A DNA stretch of 64,000 bases from Gracilibacillus boraciitolerans JCM 21714 (GCF_000521485.1 NZ_BAVS01000001.1:434001-498000); one strand, 5' to 3'. Shown: positions 28,000 to 37,637, numbered from the stretch's first letter. The notes: generated from the letters alone by a model not told the origin. Numbers and translations: made by a program.

Positions 28000-28147
28000 T
28001 ATTCCTGACCCCCCCTCCCAAGAGGTAATTTCATTCTGTTAATCATATAGTATAATCATTCATTTCTAGATATGATAAATCTTCCCTATTATTAAATACT
28101 TTGCTGGTGTTTGTCAAACAAAGCAATATAAAAATATAAATTACAAC

Positions 28148-29043
28148 CTAAATTTTCAATTGATTAGGATGGTGTATAATACATTCTTCTAATATATCGT
28201 TACTAGATAATACCAGCTTTGCACCATCTTGAATAAGCTGATTACAACCTGAACTAGTTTCAGCTAAAATAGACCCTGGAACAGCAAACACTTCTTTACC
28301 TTGTTCTAAAGCTTGATCTACCGTTATCAGAGTACCACTTCTTTTTTTTGCTTCAATTACTAGTGTTCCAAAACTTAACCCGCTAATGATTCGATTTCGC
28401 TCGGGAAAATGGTATTTTTGTGGAGGTTGATTTGGTGGATATTCTGAAATGATTAGATTTTCTTTGGAAATTTGTTGATATAATGATTGATGTTCTTTCG
28501 GATAAATATGATCAAAACCACCACCTAATACAGCAATAGTGGGACTCTGATGTTGTAAAGCTAACTGATGGGCAAAACCATCAATTCCAATTGCCATACC
28601 ACTTGTTATAACAAGTTTATATTGAAATAAAGGTATAAGTAAATTTTTCATAATGGATAAAGCATTTACCGATGGATGACGTGTTCCTACTACGCTTAAA
28701 TTAGGTGAATAAGATAATAAAGTTGAATCACCATGAAGATATAAAACAAGAGGTGGATCCGGGATGACTTTCAAGGATGAAGGATATTTTTGATTAAAAA
28801 TTGTAATAACCTGGAATCTGTTCACATTTGCTACTACTTCTTTCTGTAATGATCTGTTATGAAGCTGTTCCACAATAAAAGTAGCTTTTTTTCACTTAAA
28901 TGAAAATATTCCTGCCATTGTTGACCACTCCATTGATAACTCTGAACTAAATCAGGATCAAGTTTAATTACTTTCTTTAATAATGATCTACTCACACCTT
29001 TAATATGATGTAACAGAATGAGTCGCCATTCCCTTTTATCCAT
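28148..29043 (-). pseudogene. dprA: DprA/Smf, DNA processing protein for transformation, frameshifted
   Basis: DprA protects incoming single-stranded DNA and loads RecA in competence. The N-terminal helical part (MDKREWRLILLHHIKGVSRS) ends in the wrong frame as EKKLLLLWNSF. The downstream frame gives EQLHNRSLQKEVVANVNRFQ and the Rossmann-like DprA core (SVVGTRHPSVNALSI, VITSGMAIGIDGFAHQLAL, FPERNRIISGLSFGTLVIEA). The junction is a run of seven A on the coding strand (28886-28892); eight would give SEKKATFIVEQLHN and restore the gene. The start at 29043 follows GGGAGTGGAG. Whether this is a true loss of competence or an error in the A run cannot be told here. Confidence 0.83.
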
Positions 29044-29066
29044 TTCTCCACTCCCTTTATATATGG

Positions 29067-29100
29067 AAAATAAGCCAAGAGTCATCTTAGCTTATTTTTC
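29067..29100 (-). terminator. Intrinsic terminator after sucD
   Basis: AATAAGC and GCTTATT arms, extended by AAG/CTT across one mismatch and by A/T pairs, form a hairpin just after the sucD stop. It can work in both directions. Confidence 0.65.
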
Positions 29101-29108
29101 CTGAATGA

Positions 29109-30014
29109 TTAATGAGTTTTACACTTATTGTATAATCCTTTTTCTTTTAAAACACTGATTAGCGTTTCACCCATAACAGCAGGTGTTTCTGCTACTTGAA
29201 TTCCACAACTGTTCATCACTTTTATTTTTTCTTCAGCAGTACCTTTACCACCTGAGATAATTGCGCCAGCATGTCCCATACGTTTTCCAGGAGGTGCTGT
29301 AGCACCACCAATAAATCCTACAACAGGTTTTGTCATGTTAGCTTTTACCCATTCAGCTGCTTCTTCTTCTGCAGTACCACCAATTTCTCCAATCATCATC
29401 ACAGCTTCTGTTTCTGGATCTTCATTAAATGCTTTTAGAGCATCAATAAAATCTGTACCATTCACTGGATCTCCACCAATACCAACAGCAGTAGATTGTC
29501 CAAAACCATTTTTAGATAATTGATGCACAGCTTCATATGTTAACGTACCTGAACGAGAAATAACACCAATATGGCCTTTTTTATGAATGTAACCAGGCAT
29601 AATCCCAATTTTACATTCTTCAGGTGTGATTACACCTGGGCAGTTTGGTCCAATTAATCTTGTTTTCTTACCTTCCATATAACGTTTTACTTTAACCATA
29701 TCCATTACCGGTATATGTTCTGTAATACATATTACAAGATCTAACTCAGCTTCAACAGCCTCTATAATTGCATCCGCAGCAAATGGAGCAGGCACATAAA
29801 TAACTGAAGCATTTGCACCTGTCTCATTAACAGCTTGTGCTACAGTATTAAATACAGGTACTCCTTCTACTTCTGTTCCGCCTTTTTTAGGGGGGGTTAC
29901 ACCAGCAACAATTTTTGTGCCATATTCCAGCATTTGTTTTGTATGGAAAAGTGCTGTAGAACCGGTAATACCTTGAACAAGCACTTTTGTATCTTTATTA
30001 ATAAATACACTCAT
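29109..30014 (-). CDS. sucD: SucD, succinyl-CoA synthetase alpha subunit
   Basis: A 301-residue alpha subunit of the citric-acid-cycle enzyme that makes ATP (or GTP) from succinyl-CoA. It has the CoA-binding fold ([19 protein letters not shown]), [18 protein letters not shown], and the phospho-His in [22 protein letters not shown]7 tract on the coding strand (29890-29896) gives [15 protein letters not shown] where the family has GVTPxKGGTE with a single Pro. It is downstream of and co-transcribed with sucC; the ATG follows GAAGGAGGG. Confidence 0.96.
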   Translation of the reverse strand: MSVFINKDTKVLVQGITGSTALFHTKQMLEYGTKIVAGVTPPKKGGTEVEGVPVFNTVAQAVNETGANASVIYVPAPFAADAIIEAVEAELDLVICITEHIPVMDMVKVKRYMEGKKTRLIGPNCPGVITPEECKIGIMPGYIHKKGHIGVISRSGTLTYEAVHQLSKNGFGQSTAVGIGGDPVNGTDFIDALKAFNEDPETEAVMMIGEIGGTAEEEAAEWVKANMTKPVVGFIGGATAPPGKRMGHAGAIISGGKGTAEEKIKVMNSCGIQVAETPAVMGETLISVLKEKGLYNKCKTH

Positions 30015-30052
30015 GTAAATGGACCCTCCTTCTTCCTTTAGAGATATACTTT

Positions 30053-31219
30053 TTAGTTTTCATTAACTAGTGCAACGATTTGTTTTGCACCGTCTGCCAT
30101 TGATTCAGCTGGTGTAATGTTTAAACCAGATTCTGCTAAGATTTTCTTACCAGCATCCACATTTGTACCCTCAAGACGGACTACTAGAGGAATTGTTAAA
30201 CCAACTTCCTTCGTTGCTGTTACTACACCTTCTGCGATAACATCACATTTCATTATACCACCAAAAATATTAACAAAAATACCTTTAACATTTTTATCGG
30301 ACAAAATGATTTTAAATGCTTCTGTTACTTTTTCTGCAGTAGCACTGCCTCCAACATCTAAGAAGTTAGCCGGATCACCATGATAGTGTTTAATAATATC
30401 CATTGTAGACATTGCTAGACCTGCTCCATTAACCATACAACCGATATTACCTTCTAATGCAATATAACTAAGATCAAATTTGGATGCTTCGATCTCTTTT
30501 TCGTCTTCTTCGTCGAGATCACGGTATTTCACGATATCTTTTTGACGGAATAATGCATTATCATCGAAGTTTAATTTTGCATCTAATGCAAGTACATCGC
30601 CCTCTGCTGTTGTAGCGAGTGGATTTATTTCAGCAATGGAACAATCCTTTTCAACAAATACCTGATATAGTCCCATCATAAATTTTACGGCTTTTCCTAT
30701 TTCTTCAGCCGGAATATTAATATTGAAAGCTAATCTTCTTGCTTGATAAGGTAATAATCCTGTTACAGGATCAATCACTTCTTTAAAGATTTTTTCAGGT
30801 GTTTTATCAGCCACCTCTTCAATTTCTGTACCGCCTTCTTCAGATCCCATCATCGTAACTTTAGATGTGGAACGGTCTAATACAAGTCCGATATAATATT
30901 CATTTTTAATGTTACAGCCTTCTTCAATTAGTAAACGTTTTACTTCTTTACCATTAGGGCCTGTTTGATGTGTTACTAAGGTTTTACCTAGAATTTCGTC
31001 TGCATATGTACGAACTTCTTCGATATTTTTCGCTATCTTCACGCCGCCTGCTTTTCCTCTTCCACCAGCATGAATTTGAGCTTTGACTACCGATACCTTT
31101 GTACCAAGTTCTTTCGCAGCTTCAACAGCTTCTTCCACCGTGTATGCTACTTTTCCTTTTGGTACAGCGACACCGTAACTACGCAAAATTTCTTTGCCCT
31201 GATACTCATGAATATTCAT
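30053..31219 (-). CDS. sucC: SucC, succinyl-CoA synthetase beta subunit
   Basis: A 388-residue ATP-grasp subunit, starting [20 protein letters not shown]. The grasp domain ([20 protein letters not shown]) and the C-terminal CoA-ligase domain (INIFGGI motif seen as [17 protein letters not shown]) are complete. It precedes sucD, with which it forms the alpha2beta2 or alpha-beta enzyme. The ATG follows GGGAGGATG. A SigA-type promoter lies at 31255-31283 upstream, so sucCD is probably an independent unit. Confidence 0.96.
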   Translation of the reverse strand: MNIHEYQGKEILRSYGVAVPKGKVAYTVEEAVEAAKELGTKVSVVKAQIHAGGRGKAGGVKIAKNIEEVRTYADEILGKTLVTHQTGPNGKEVKRLLIEEGCNIKNEYYIGLVLDRSTSKVTMMGSEEGGTEIEEVADKTPEKIFKEVIDPVTGLLPYQARRLAFNINIPAEEIGKAVKFMMGLYQVFVEKDCSIAEINPLATTAEGDVLALDAKLNFDDNALFRQKDIVKYRDLDEEDEKEIEASKFDLSYIALEGNIGCMVNGAGLAMSTMDIIKHYHGDPANFLDVGGSATAEKVTEAFKIILSDKNVKGIFVNIFGGIMKCDVIAEGVVTATKEVGLTIPLVVRLEGTNVDAGKKILAESGLNITPAESMADGAKQIVALVNEN

Positions 31220-31254
31220 CTTTCATCCTCCCATCTATTAATCACTGCTATCCC

Positions 31255-31283
31255 ATTGTAAAAAAACTATTGACAATTGTCTA
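31255..31283 (-). promoter_or_regulatory. Candidate SigA promoter of sucCD
   Basis: Minus strand TAGACA, 17 bases, TACAAT, about 36 bases upstream of the sucC start. It has the same hexamers and spacing as the candidate promoter before flgB. Confidence 0.55.
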
Positions 31284-31369
31284 GAATATACAATGATTAT
31301 TTACATCTTTTTTTCTAAGCGCACACAAAACAGGTTATTTTTCCACTAAAAGACCCTAGACAATATAAC

Positions 31370-31659
31370 TAAACTGCGAAGTACTTCTTTGACAACAGTA
31401 TTTAGATAACTGTAAATCCAACGCTGCGGAAAAACACTCCCTTTCCTAGGGGTGCGGCTTCAGCTCGCACTGATCCCTCAGGAGTCTCGCATTTTTCCTC
31501 CGCTTTGGATAGATCTCTGTTCAAATAAGATGAAATAAGCAATGATATCCATGTGCTAGCTGTCACTAACGTTGTAGAACCCTATTAAAGCGAAGTAAAT
31601 GGACGGAGCTTTTACTTACATTCATCATACTTTCAAAATTGTCACTAATTCGCAGTTTA
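31370..31659. repeat. Non-coding repeat element, copy A
   Basis: About 290 bases bounded by inverted ends TAAACTGCGAA and TTCGCAGTTTA, lying between ylqH and sucCD with no coding content. The centre is an imperfect palindrome with GCTGCGGAAAAACACTCCC on one side and TTTTTCCTCCGC on the other. It shares the ends and centre with copy C (46403-46735), the AAAGCGAAGTAAATGGAC block with copy B (38691-38954), and both flanks with the shortened copy D (55660-55780). The family resembles the imperfect-palindrome intergenic repeats known from Bacillaceae. The whole 31220-31696 gap holds only this element and the sucC promoter. Confidence 0.75.
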
Positions 31660-31696
31660 TGTCTAATGTGTATAAAGGTGAAATGTTGTGGATTTT

Positions 31697-31981
31697 TCAG
31701 TTTTTATTTTTTAGCTTTTGGTCGACTTGATAAATATATGCAAAGACTTCTGCTACAACTTGATACAGTTCCTCCGGTATATTCTCATTAATATTTAACT
31801 GCGAGAGTAGTTCGACTAATGTAGGATCGGATTGAATTGGAATGTTATTTTGTTGTGCTCTGTCAATAATTTCTTCCGCAACATAGCCTTTTCCTGTAGC
31901 AGATACTTTTGGTGACTGATCATTCTCCATATCGTACTTTAAGGCAACTGCTTTTTTTCTGAATCTATCCTGCTCACTCAT
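31697..31981 (-). CDS. ylqH: YlqH, FlhB C-terminal domain homologue
   Basis: A 94-residue cytoplasmic protein related to the C-terminal half of FlhB. It matches from AVALKYDMENDQSPKVSATG through PTLVELLSQLNINENIPEEL to the end (YQVVAEVFAYIYQVDQKLK); compare the FlhB region AIAIKYDENKADAPYVVAKG in this same window. The autocleavage motif NPTH and the membrane part are absent. B. subtilis has the same gene (ylqH) next to ylqG. It overlaps the ylqG stop by 4 bases. Its role is unknown; modulation of export specificity is only a guess. Confidence 0.86.
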   Translation of the reverse strand: MSEQDRFRKKAVALKYDMENDQSPKVSATGKGYVAEEIIDRAQQNNIPIQSDPTLVELLSQLNINENIPEELYQVVAEVFAYIYQVDQKLKNKN

Positions 31982-34044
31982 ACTCTAAAATCTATCCCTT
32001 CTTTTGGAAGTGCTATAGATAATTGCTGCTTTGGACTTTTAATCATTGCCTGTGTATCATTTAAGGATTTATGAGAGACAGAGGATAACTGATAATTTAA
32101 GACATCTAACTTTTGCCTCAGGATTGGTTTAAATTGATCAATTAATGGTTTAAGTTCTTGTTCATCATTATACACCGTGATATGAATGACACGTTTCTGA
32201 ATGGAAAGAGTCATCATAGTTTCTCCCAGGTTATTTAAATCAAGATGGAATAAAATACGACAATAATCTGGGTCGATTTCGTCACTATCACTTTTTTGTT
32301 TTCCTTCAAATTGCAAACGAATATCCTGGGCCAAACCGAATCGTTCACCAGGTATGTGAAAATTTTGCTGTGAGAGAGCTTGATCAGTTTGTGCCAAGTT
32401 GATTTGCATACCGGTTAATGTCTGGATTAATCGTTGAATCCGTTCACCACCAAATTCTGTATTTAGTTGATTAGCCTGTAATAAGTTTTGTTTAAGAGAA
32501 AAATCTTGATCACGTAACGATTGTAAAGATCCCTCTGATTGATTGACAGACTGTCGAATTAGTTGCAACATTTGTTCTTTATTTAAAGGCTGATTATCTG
32601 CCTCTAATAATATGATCAGATTACGAACCACAGCTTGTTCTGTTTGTGGTAATTGCTGCAGATTAATACGTTGCATCATTTCGACCATCTGCTGAATTTG
32701 GGTAGAAGATGGCTGGGCTTGCTGCAGCCAATTTTGAAACAAGTTTTGTTCGTTTTGTGGTAATAAACTCATGATAGATTGCATTACTGTGTTCAGATTA
32801 ACTTGCATGTGATTAGTGGATCGAAGAGCTTGAGCCATACCTGATTCATCTTGTATTCCGCTTGTGTGCACAAAATGTTTGACAATATGTATAAATTGAT
32901 TTTGAATACTTAAGGTACTCTTATCCACTTGATTGATATGTAATAATAAAGCTCGCAACGTATTTTGTTGCTGTTGTGGTAATTGCTGATTGATCAAATT
33001 CTGCAGGATTGAAAAAATCTGTTGTTGCTGACCTGCAGTGACTTGCGGTTGTTGAAGCCATTGCTGTAATTGAACTTTTTCTGATTGAGGCAATAGCTGC
33101 ATTACTTTTGAAAAAAGCGGATGCTGTTGAAAAACGTTCTTCAATGATTCTGTAGCCCCCCCATCTTGTTGTATTGCCTGACTAAAACGATTAAGGAAAA
33201 CTTCGAATGTCTGTAATTCATTCGCTTTTAAAGGTAATTGTTGTTGCAATACTTGTTGTAATTGTTTAGCCGTATCATGAAGCTGTGCAGTTGTTAAGTT
33301 TTGTGATGACATCATTTGTTGTATTATTGGTAAACTAACTTGATTAGTATTTAGTAATGTCTGTTGATGTGCTTGTACGAATTGTCGTAACGACGTGTTA
33401 GCATCACTATTATTTGCACCAAAAACAGCTAATTGCTGCTGTAAATTTGCTAACATTGGTTGCGGTTGCGACTGACCAGTTTGCTGAAGTAATTGATGTA
33501 GTTGACTTATTTGCGGACCTAGCTGTCTTGATTGAAAGGCTTTTAAACTTGAAAAAACCTGTTCGGTTAAAGGTAACCCTTTTTGCAACATCATTTGAAC
33601 TAATGCTTGATTTATACCTGAACCTCCAAATTGTGCAATTATATTAGCAATTGCTTGACCATCTTTAGTTGTAAAAGGAATATTTTGATTAAGAAGATGT
33701 TGCATCCACGTTTTTAAATCACGATTATTTGATAATCCTATTTGCTGCATTAATTGGTCACTGACTACTCGATTTTGTATAGGTGCTTCACTAATTTTTT
33801 TTAATTGTATGATAGCTCCTACTGAGGTTACTTGGAACAAATAATCCTGTTTGGAAGCTAGTGATGTTTCCAATTGCGCTACGATTTTAGAGCCACCGAG
33901 CTGAATGGATGCTTTCTGATTTGGATATAATTCCAAAACTTTGCCTGTAATCAGTTGACCTGGTTTTAAATTTGCCTGTGGGGGGGTATCTAATCGTGCA
34001 TGTTCTGAACGTAATCCAGTTGATAACGACTGCATGTATACCAA
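31978..34044 (-). CDS. ylqG: YlqG-like, FliK-related Gln-rich protein
   Basis: A 688-residue protein, extremely rich in Gln and Leu, sitting at the position of B. subtilis ylqG (rnhB-ylqG-ylqH-sucC). The C-terminal part (RILFHLDLNNLGETMMTLSI, then VIHITVYNDEQELKPLIDQF) looks like a FliK C-terminal domain. The middle contains two similar modules of about 109 residues, one near residue 315 (LLPQSEKVQLQQWLQQPQ) and one near 424 (LLPQNEQNLFQNWLQQAQ). Two tracts are lengthened: RLDTPPQANLK (33980-33986) and QQDGGATESLK (33156-33162). The start is probably the TTG at 34044 because the ribosome site GGGAG is 9 bases away. Function unknown. Confidence 0.78.
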   Translation of the reverse strand: MVYMQSLSTGLRSEHARLDTPPQANLKPGQLITGKVLELYPNQKASIQLGGSKIVAQLETSLASKQDYLFQVTSVGAIIQLKKISEAPIQNRVVSDQLMQQIGLSNNRDLKTWMQHLLNQNIPFTTKDGQAIANIIAQFGGSGINQALVQMMLQKGLPLTEQVFSSLKAFQSRQLGPQISQLHQLLQQTGQSQPQPMLANLQQQLAVFGANNSDANTSLRQFVQAHQQTLLNTNQVSLPIIQQMMSSQNLTTAQLHDTAKQLQQVLQQQLPLKANELQTFEVFLNRFSQAIQQDGGATESLKNVFQQHPLFSKVMQLLPQSEKVQLQQWLQQPQVTAGQQQQIFSILQNLINQQLPQQQQNTLRALLLHINQVDKSTLSIQNQFIHIVKHFVHTSGIQDESGMAQALRSTNHMQVNLNTVMQSIMSLLPQNEQNLFQNWLQQAQPSSTQIQQMVEMMQRINLQQLPQTEQAVVRNLIILLEADNQPLNKEQMLQLIRQSVNQSEGSLQSLRDQDFSLKQNLLQANQLNTEFGGERIQRLIQTLTGMQINLAQTDQALSQQNFHIPGERFGLAQDIRLQFEGKQKSDSDEIDPDYCRILFHLDLNNLGETMMTLSIQKRVIHITVYNDEQELKPLIDQFKPILRQKLDVLNYQLSSVSHKSLNDTQAMIKSPKQQLSIALPKEGIDFRV

Positions 34045-34050
34045 TTAAAA

Positions 34051-34818
34051 TCACTCCCTGTCTATATAGGATTTTAAAAAGCTTCTCCTATGATAGCTTG
34101 TTAATCCATTTTGTTGAATTGCTTCTAAATGCTGTTTTGTTCCATATCCACTATTTTTATTAAATCCATATTGTGGATAATCATTATGAATATCCGCCAT
34201 TATCTGGTCACGTGTCACTTTTGCAACAATACTTGCTGCAGCAATTGATATACTTTTTTGATCTCCTTTAATTATCGCCATACTGGGTACCCTTAGCTGT
34301 TCCAAGTGCACTGCATCAATTAACACATAGTCAACAGAAGAAAGTTTTTCAATAGCTATATACATTGCTTTCTTAGAGGCTTGCAATATATTTATTTGGT
34401 CGATTTCGGCTGCTTCGACAATTCCAATGCTGTATTCTACCGCATGTGTCGTTATATATCTAAAAAAAAGTTCTCGCTTTTTAGGCACCTTCTTAGAGTC
34501 ATCTAACCCTAATAATTTAAAATCTTTTGGTAAAACAACTGCAGCTACAACAACAGGTCCTGCTAACGGGCCTCTGCCCACTTCATCCACACCGACAATG
34601 CTTATTATATTCTTTTGCCAAAGTTGCTGTTCAAATCGGCTCATTTCGATAAATTTCTCTTCTTCCGCTTTTTTAGCCACTATACTATTTTGATATTGTT
34701 GCAGTAATTTTTTCACACCCATACGAGTATCTTTCTCTAAATATTGCAATACTTCATTTGAAGGTTCTTTATTTACCAGATAGTCTTTAATTTCGTTGAT
34801 CGTCCATTTCTCTTCCAT
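34051..34818 (-). CDS. rnhB: RnhB, ribonuclease HII
   Basis: A ribonuclease that removes ribonucleotides and RNA:DNA hybrids. It has the N-terminal TBP-like extension of Bacillus RNase HII (MEEKWTINEIKDYLVNKEPS) and the catalytic fold with acidic residues in VGVDEVGRGPLAGPVVVAAV, VLIDAVHLEQLRVPS and SIAAASIVAKVTRDQIM. The start at 34818 follows CGAGG; the frame stays open for 19 further codons across the rbgA terminator, which are not family-like. Family length is about 255 residues, as here. Confidence 0.95.
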   Translation of the reverse strand: MEEKWTINEIKDYLVNKEPSNEVLQYLEKDTRMGVKKLLQQYQNSIVAKKAEEEKFIEMSRFEQQLWQKNIISIVGVDEVGRGPLAGPVVVAAVVLPKDFKLLGLDDSKKVPKKRELFFRYITTHAVEYSIGIVEAAEIDQINILQASKKAMYIAIEKLSSVDYVLIDAVHLEQLRVPSMAIIKGDQKSISIAAASIVAKVTRDQIMADIHNDYPQYGFNKNSGYGTKQHLEAIQQNGLTSYHRRSFLKSYIDRE

Positions 34819-34856
34819 AACAAAACCTCGTTTCTTAAAATATCGGCATTTATTCA

Positions 34857-34889
34857 AAAAAATGAAGACATTCATAAGCGAATGTCTTT
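34857..34889 (-). terminator. Intrinsic terminator after rbgA
   Basis: AAGACATTC and GAATGTCTT form a 9-bp stem at the rbgA stop, followed by ATTTTTTT on the minus strand. rnhB starts only about 40 bases later, so it depends on read-through or on a promoter inside this hairpin region. Confidence 0.75.
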
Positions 34890-35745
34890 ATTCTGAAGTA
34901 TGTGGTTGCTCTAACGTGATATGCCCAAGTTTCCCTGAGCGAAGATCTTGCAGAATGATATCAGCAGTTTTTTCAAAATTAACATGACCACCTGATTCAA
35001 GACAACCCCCCCTTTGTTTGCCGATAAATTCAAAAACTTCATCCATATCATTGTATTGTTCTGTTAACTGATAACGATCTGTTAACATCTTTGGATAGTA
35101 TTTTTTAAGATGCTGAATCACAAAAGCAGCCACATCTTCAATGGGAAGCAATTGATCTTTAATCGTTCCTATCGCTGCCAAACGATAACCAACCACTTCC
35201 TCTTCAAATTTAGGCCATAAAATACCTGGAGTATCTAATAATTCAAAATCTTTTTTTACTTTTATCCATTGCTGTTGTTTCGTAATACCTGGACGGTCGC
35301 CAGTTTTGGCAATTTTTTTGTTAGCAAGCCGATTGATTAATGTTGATTTTCCTACGTTAGGAATACCGATAATCATAGCTCTAATGGGTCTTGGCCGAAT
35401 CCCTTTTTTCTTAAGTCTTTCCATTTTCTCATATGCCATATCTTTTGCTGTTTGTATCGCTTTTTGAATATCTCTTCGTTCATTAACATTAACGGAAATG
35501 GCCTTTATCCCTTGCTGTGAAAATGTAGATAACCATACTGATGTCCACTTTGAATCAGCTAAATCATCCTTCATTAAAACAGTCATTTTAGGCTTTTGAT
35601 TCAATATTTGTTGTAATAAGGGATTTTGCGAAGAATATGGAGCTCGGGCATCAACAAGTTCTATCACAAAATCCACTAAATTCAGTTTTTCCTGTACTTC
35701 TCTCTTAGCCTTCGCCATATGCCCTGGAAACCACTGTATAGGCAT
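34888..35745 (-). CDS. rbgA: RbgA (YlqF), ribosome biogenesis GTPase
   Basis: A 285-residue circularly permuted GTPase required for late 50S assembly. Motif order is G4 (VLMKDDLAD), then G1 (IIGIPNVGKSTLINRLANKK), then G3 (ELLDTPGILWPKFE), the permuted order diagnostic of the family, followed by the C-terminal ANTAR-like region. A G7 tract (35006-35012) makes IGKQRGGCLESGGHVN, where relatives read KxRGCLxSGG with a single Gly before Cys. It is followed at once by a terminator. Confidence 0.95.
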   Translation of the reverse strand: MPIQWFPGHMAKAKREVQEKLNLVDFVIELVDARAPYSSQNPLLQQILNQKPKMTVLMKDDLADSKWTSVWLSTFSQQGIKAISVNVNERRDIQKAIQTAKDMAYEKMERLKKKGIRPRPIRAMIIGIPNVGKSTLINRLANKKIAKTGDRPGITKQQQWIKVKKDFELLDTPGILWPKFEEEVVGYRLAAIGTIKDQLLPIEDVAAFVIQHLKKYYPKMLTDRYQLTEQYNDMDEVFEFIGKQRGGCLESGGHVNFEKTADIILQDLRSGKLGHITLEQPHTSE

Positions 35746-35768
35746 ACTTTCACCTCCATAATATAACT

Positions 35769-36323
35769 CTAGTTAACAAAACCTATATTTTTAATTGGCC
35801 AATATGTAACACTTGCAATCCCAACAATTTGATCGATTGATATATAACCGAGATGTCTACTATCTGTCGAATTTAACCGATTATCACCAAGTACAAAAAC
35901 ATATCCTTCTGGAACAACTTCTGAATTTCCCTGAATATCTTTCATATTAAAATTAGAAGTATACCTTGACGGATCATTCGTTAATTCATCATCCAGGAAA
36001 GGTTCTTCCACAGCTTCCCCCCCATTAATATATAATTGATCGTCTTTATATGTAATGGAATCTCCCGGTAAACCAATCACCCTTTTGATATAGTCCTTTT
36101 TAGCTGTAGCATGAAAAACAACAACATCAAAACGATCTGGTTCACTAAATAACAAACTGATTTTATTAACAATTAAGCGATCTTTATTTTCTAACGTTGG
36201 CATCATTGATGGACCATCTACAACGATCGGAACCGCTACAAACATTCGAAATAACACTACAATAATCGCTGTTATTATGATGGTTTTTATCCAGTCCATC
36301 CAATCACTCTTTTTAGTTTCCAT
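35769..36323 (-). CDS. lepB: LepB/SipS-type signal peptidase I
   Basis: A 184-residue type I signal peptidase with one N-terminal membrane segment (IKTIIITAIIVVLFRMFVAV, about residues 13-32). The catalytic Ser is in VVDGPSMMPTL (about residue 39) and the Lys in KKDYIKRVIGLPGD (about 80), with box E VLGDNRLNSTDSR. It cleaves secretory signal peptides outside the membrane. A G7 tract (36017-36023) gives LYINGGEAVEEPF with an extra Gly. It follows the rplS terminator and is next to rbgA. Confidence 0.94.
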   Translation of the reverse strand: METKKSDWMDWIKTIIITAIIVVLFRMFVAVPIVVDGPSMMPTLENKDRLIVNKISLLFSEPDRFDVVVFHATAKKDYIKRVIGLPGDSITYKDDQLYINGGEAVEEPFLDDELTNDPSRYTSNFNMKDIQGNSEVVPEGYVFVLGDNRLNSTDSRHLGYISIDQIVGIASVTYWPIKNIGFVN

Positions 36324-36380
36324 GAAATAGGATCCTTTCCAATGTCAGTTTCCGAGTTTATATCTATAATTATATAGAAG

Positions 36381-36412
36381 AAAAAGGAGCCTGACAATGC
36401 AAGCTCCTTTTT
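36381..36412 (-). terminator. Intrinsic terminator after rplS
   Basis: AAAAAGGAGC and GCTCCTTTTT form a 10-bp stem with a 12-base loop, directly after the rplS stop. Confidence 0.88.
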
Positions 36413-36422
36413 ACCAGTCATG

Positions 36423-36767
36423 TTAACGAATTTCTTTAATACGAGCTGCTTTACCACGTAAATTACGTAGATAATAAAGCTTCGCACGACGAACTTTACC
36501 ACGACGACTTACTTCAATTTTTGCGATACGTGGTGAATGTACAGGAATTGTACGTTCAACCCCGACACCGTAGGAAATTTTACGAACGGTAAATGTCTCA
36601 CTAATTCCACCATTTTGGCGTTTAATGACAACACCCTCAAATACCTGAATACGCTCACGCGTACCTTCAACAACCTTAACATGTACTTTCACAGTGTCAC
36701 CAGCACGAAACTCAGGTAAATCAGTTTTAAGTTGATCCTTTGTAATGTCTGCGATTAATTGTTGCAT
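36423..36767 (-). CDS. rplS: Ribosomal protein L19
   Basis: A 114-residue protein typical of L19: [40 protein letters not shown], and the basic end [20 protein letters not shown]. It sits at the 30S-50S interface. The start at 36767 follows GGAAGGAGTG; the frame is open further upstream, but those residues are not L19. It is the last gene of the ylqD-rimM-trmD-rplS group and ends in a strong terminator. The 132-base leader upstream contains a palindrome (36833-36850). Confidence 0.97.
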   Translation of the reverse strand: MQQLIADITKDQLKTDLPEFRAGDTVKVHVKVVEGTRERIQVFEGVVIKRQNGGISETFTVRKISYGVGVERTIPVHSPRIAKIEVSRRGKVRRAKLYYLRNLRGKAARIKEIR

Positions 36768-36832
36768 TTTATAACACTCCTTCCAACTAATGCTCATACC
36801 GAAACTATACAGATAGCGGAACATCGTTTTAT

Positions 36833-36850
36833 ACCTTAAGTATTCACTTA
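36833..36850 (-). promoter_or_regulatory. Small palindrome in the rplS leader
   Basis: CTTAAGT, a 4-base loop, then ACTTAAG form a 7-bp hairpin in the region between trmD and rplS. In Bacillus and related genera an L19 leader (Rfam) regulates rplS; I cannot confirm from sequence alone that this is it. Confidence 0.35.
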
Positions 36851-36899
36851 AGCACAACTATCAATATATCATAAGACTTTTCGTATTTCAACTATTTTC

Positions 36900-37637
36900 T
36901 TAGAAAGTTTCCCATTCGGTTAACCATTTTTTTTCTTTCTCAGTTAATTCTAGGTGTTCTAGTAAATCTTTCCTTCTTAAATAGGTTCTTTTTAATGCTT
37001 CTTTTCTTCGCCACTCTTCAATATGTGCATGATTACCGGATAATAATACTTCCGGAACTTTTAACCCCCGGAAATTTGCAGGTCTCGTATAATGAGGATG
37101 CTCTAATAATCCAGTGGAAAAAGAGTCCTGAACAGCCGAGTCATCGTTTCCAAGAACTCCTGGCAGCAATCGAACAAGACTATCGATCACAACCATCGCA
37201 CCTAATTCTCCGCCTGTCAGCACATAATCACCAATTGAGATTTCATCCGTTACAAGTTCTGTCCTGATACGTTCATCATATCCTTCATAGTGACCGCAAA
37301 TAATAATTAACTGATCTTCCTTTGCTAATTCTTCTGCTTTTTTTTGGGTATATCTTTCTCCTTGTGGGCACATCAGAATAACTCGAGGGTTTTTTTTGCT
37401 CTCCTGTTCAATAGCTTCTACGGCATCAAAAATCGGTTGTGGTTTTAACACCATTCCAGCTCCTCCACCGTAAGGATAGTCGTCTACTTTATTATGTTTA
37501 TTATCAGTGTAATCGCGAAAATTTATATAATTATATTGAAACGCTCCAGCCTCACTCGCCTTTTTTAACATAGAAGTTTGAAAAACCCCCCCGTCAAACA
37601 TCTCTGGAAATAAGGAAAGAATATCGATTCGCATCAT
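36900..37637 (-). CDS. trmD: TrmD, tRNA (guanine-N1)-methyltransferase
   Basis: A 245-residue SPOUT enzyme that makes m1G37 in tRNA, preventing +1 frameshifting. The knotted SAM site shows as [20 protein letters not shown] and [15 protein letters not shown]7 tract (37586-37592) gives [15 protein letters not shown]; relatives have one Gly. A G5 run at 37066-37070 in [15 protein letters not shown] is in the expected frame and normal. Its start overlaps the rimM stop. Loss of TrmD is known to raise +1 frameshifting, but the gene otherwise looks intact. Confidence 0.95.
   Translation of the reverse strand: MMRIDILSLFPEMFDGGVFQTSMLKKASEAGAFQYNYINFRDYTDNKHNKVDDYPYGGGAGMVLKPQPIFDAVEAIEQESKKNPRVILMCPQGERYTQKKAEELAKEDQLIIICGHYEGYDERIRTELVTDEISIGDYVLTGGELGAMVVIDSLVRLLPGVLGNDDSAVQDSFSTGLLEHPHYTRPANFRGLKVPEVLLSGNHAHIEEWRRKEALKRTYLRRKDLLEHLELTEKEKKWLTEWETF

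Noticed and set aside
31370-31659. CRISPR array or IS element in the repeat-bearing gaps
   Set aside because: There are no regularly spaced direct repeats with spacers and no transposase coding sequence; the elements are single palindromic units.
36995-37267. Plus-strand open frame of 90 codons opposite trmD
   Set aside because: It is the antisense shadow of trmD, whose protein is fully conserved.
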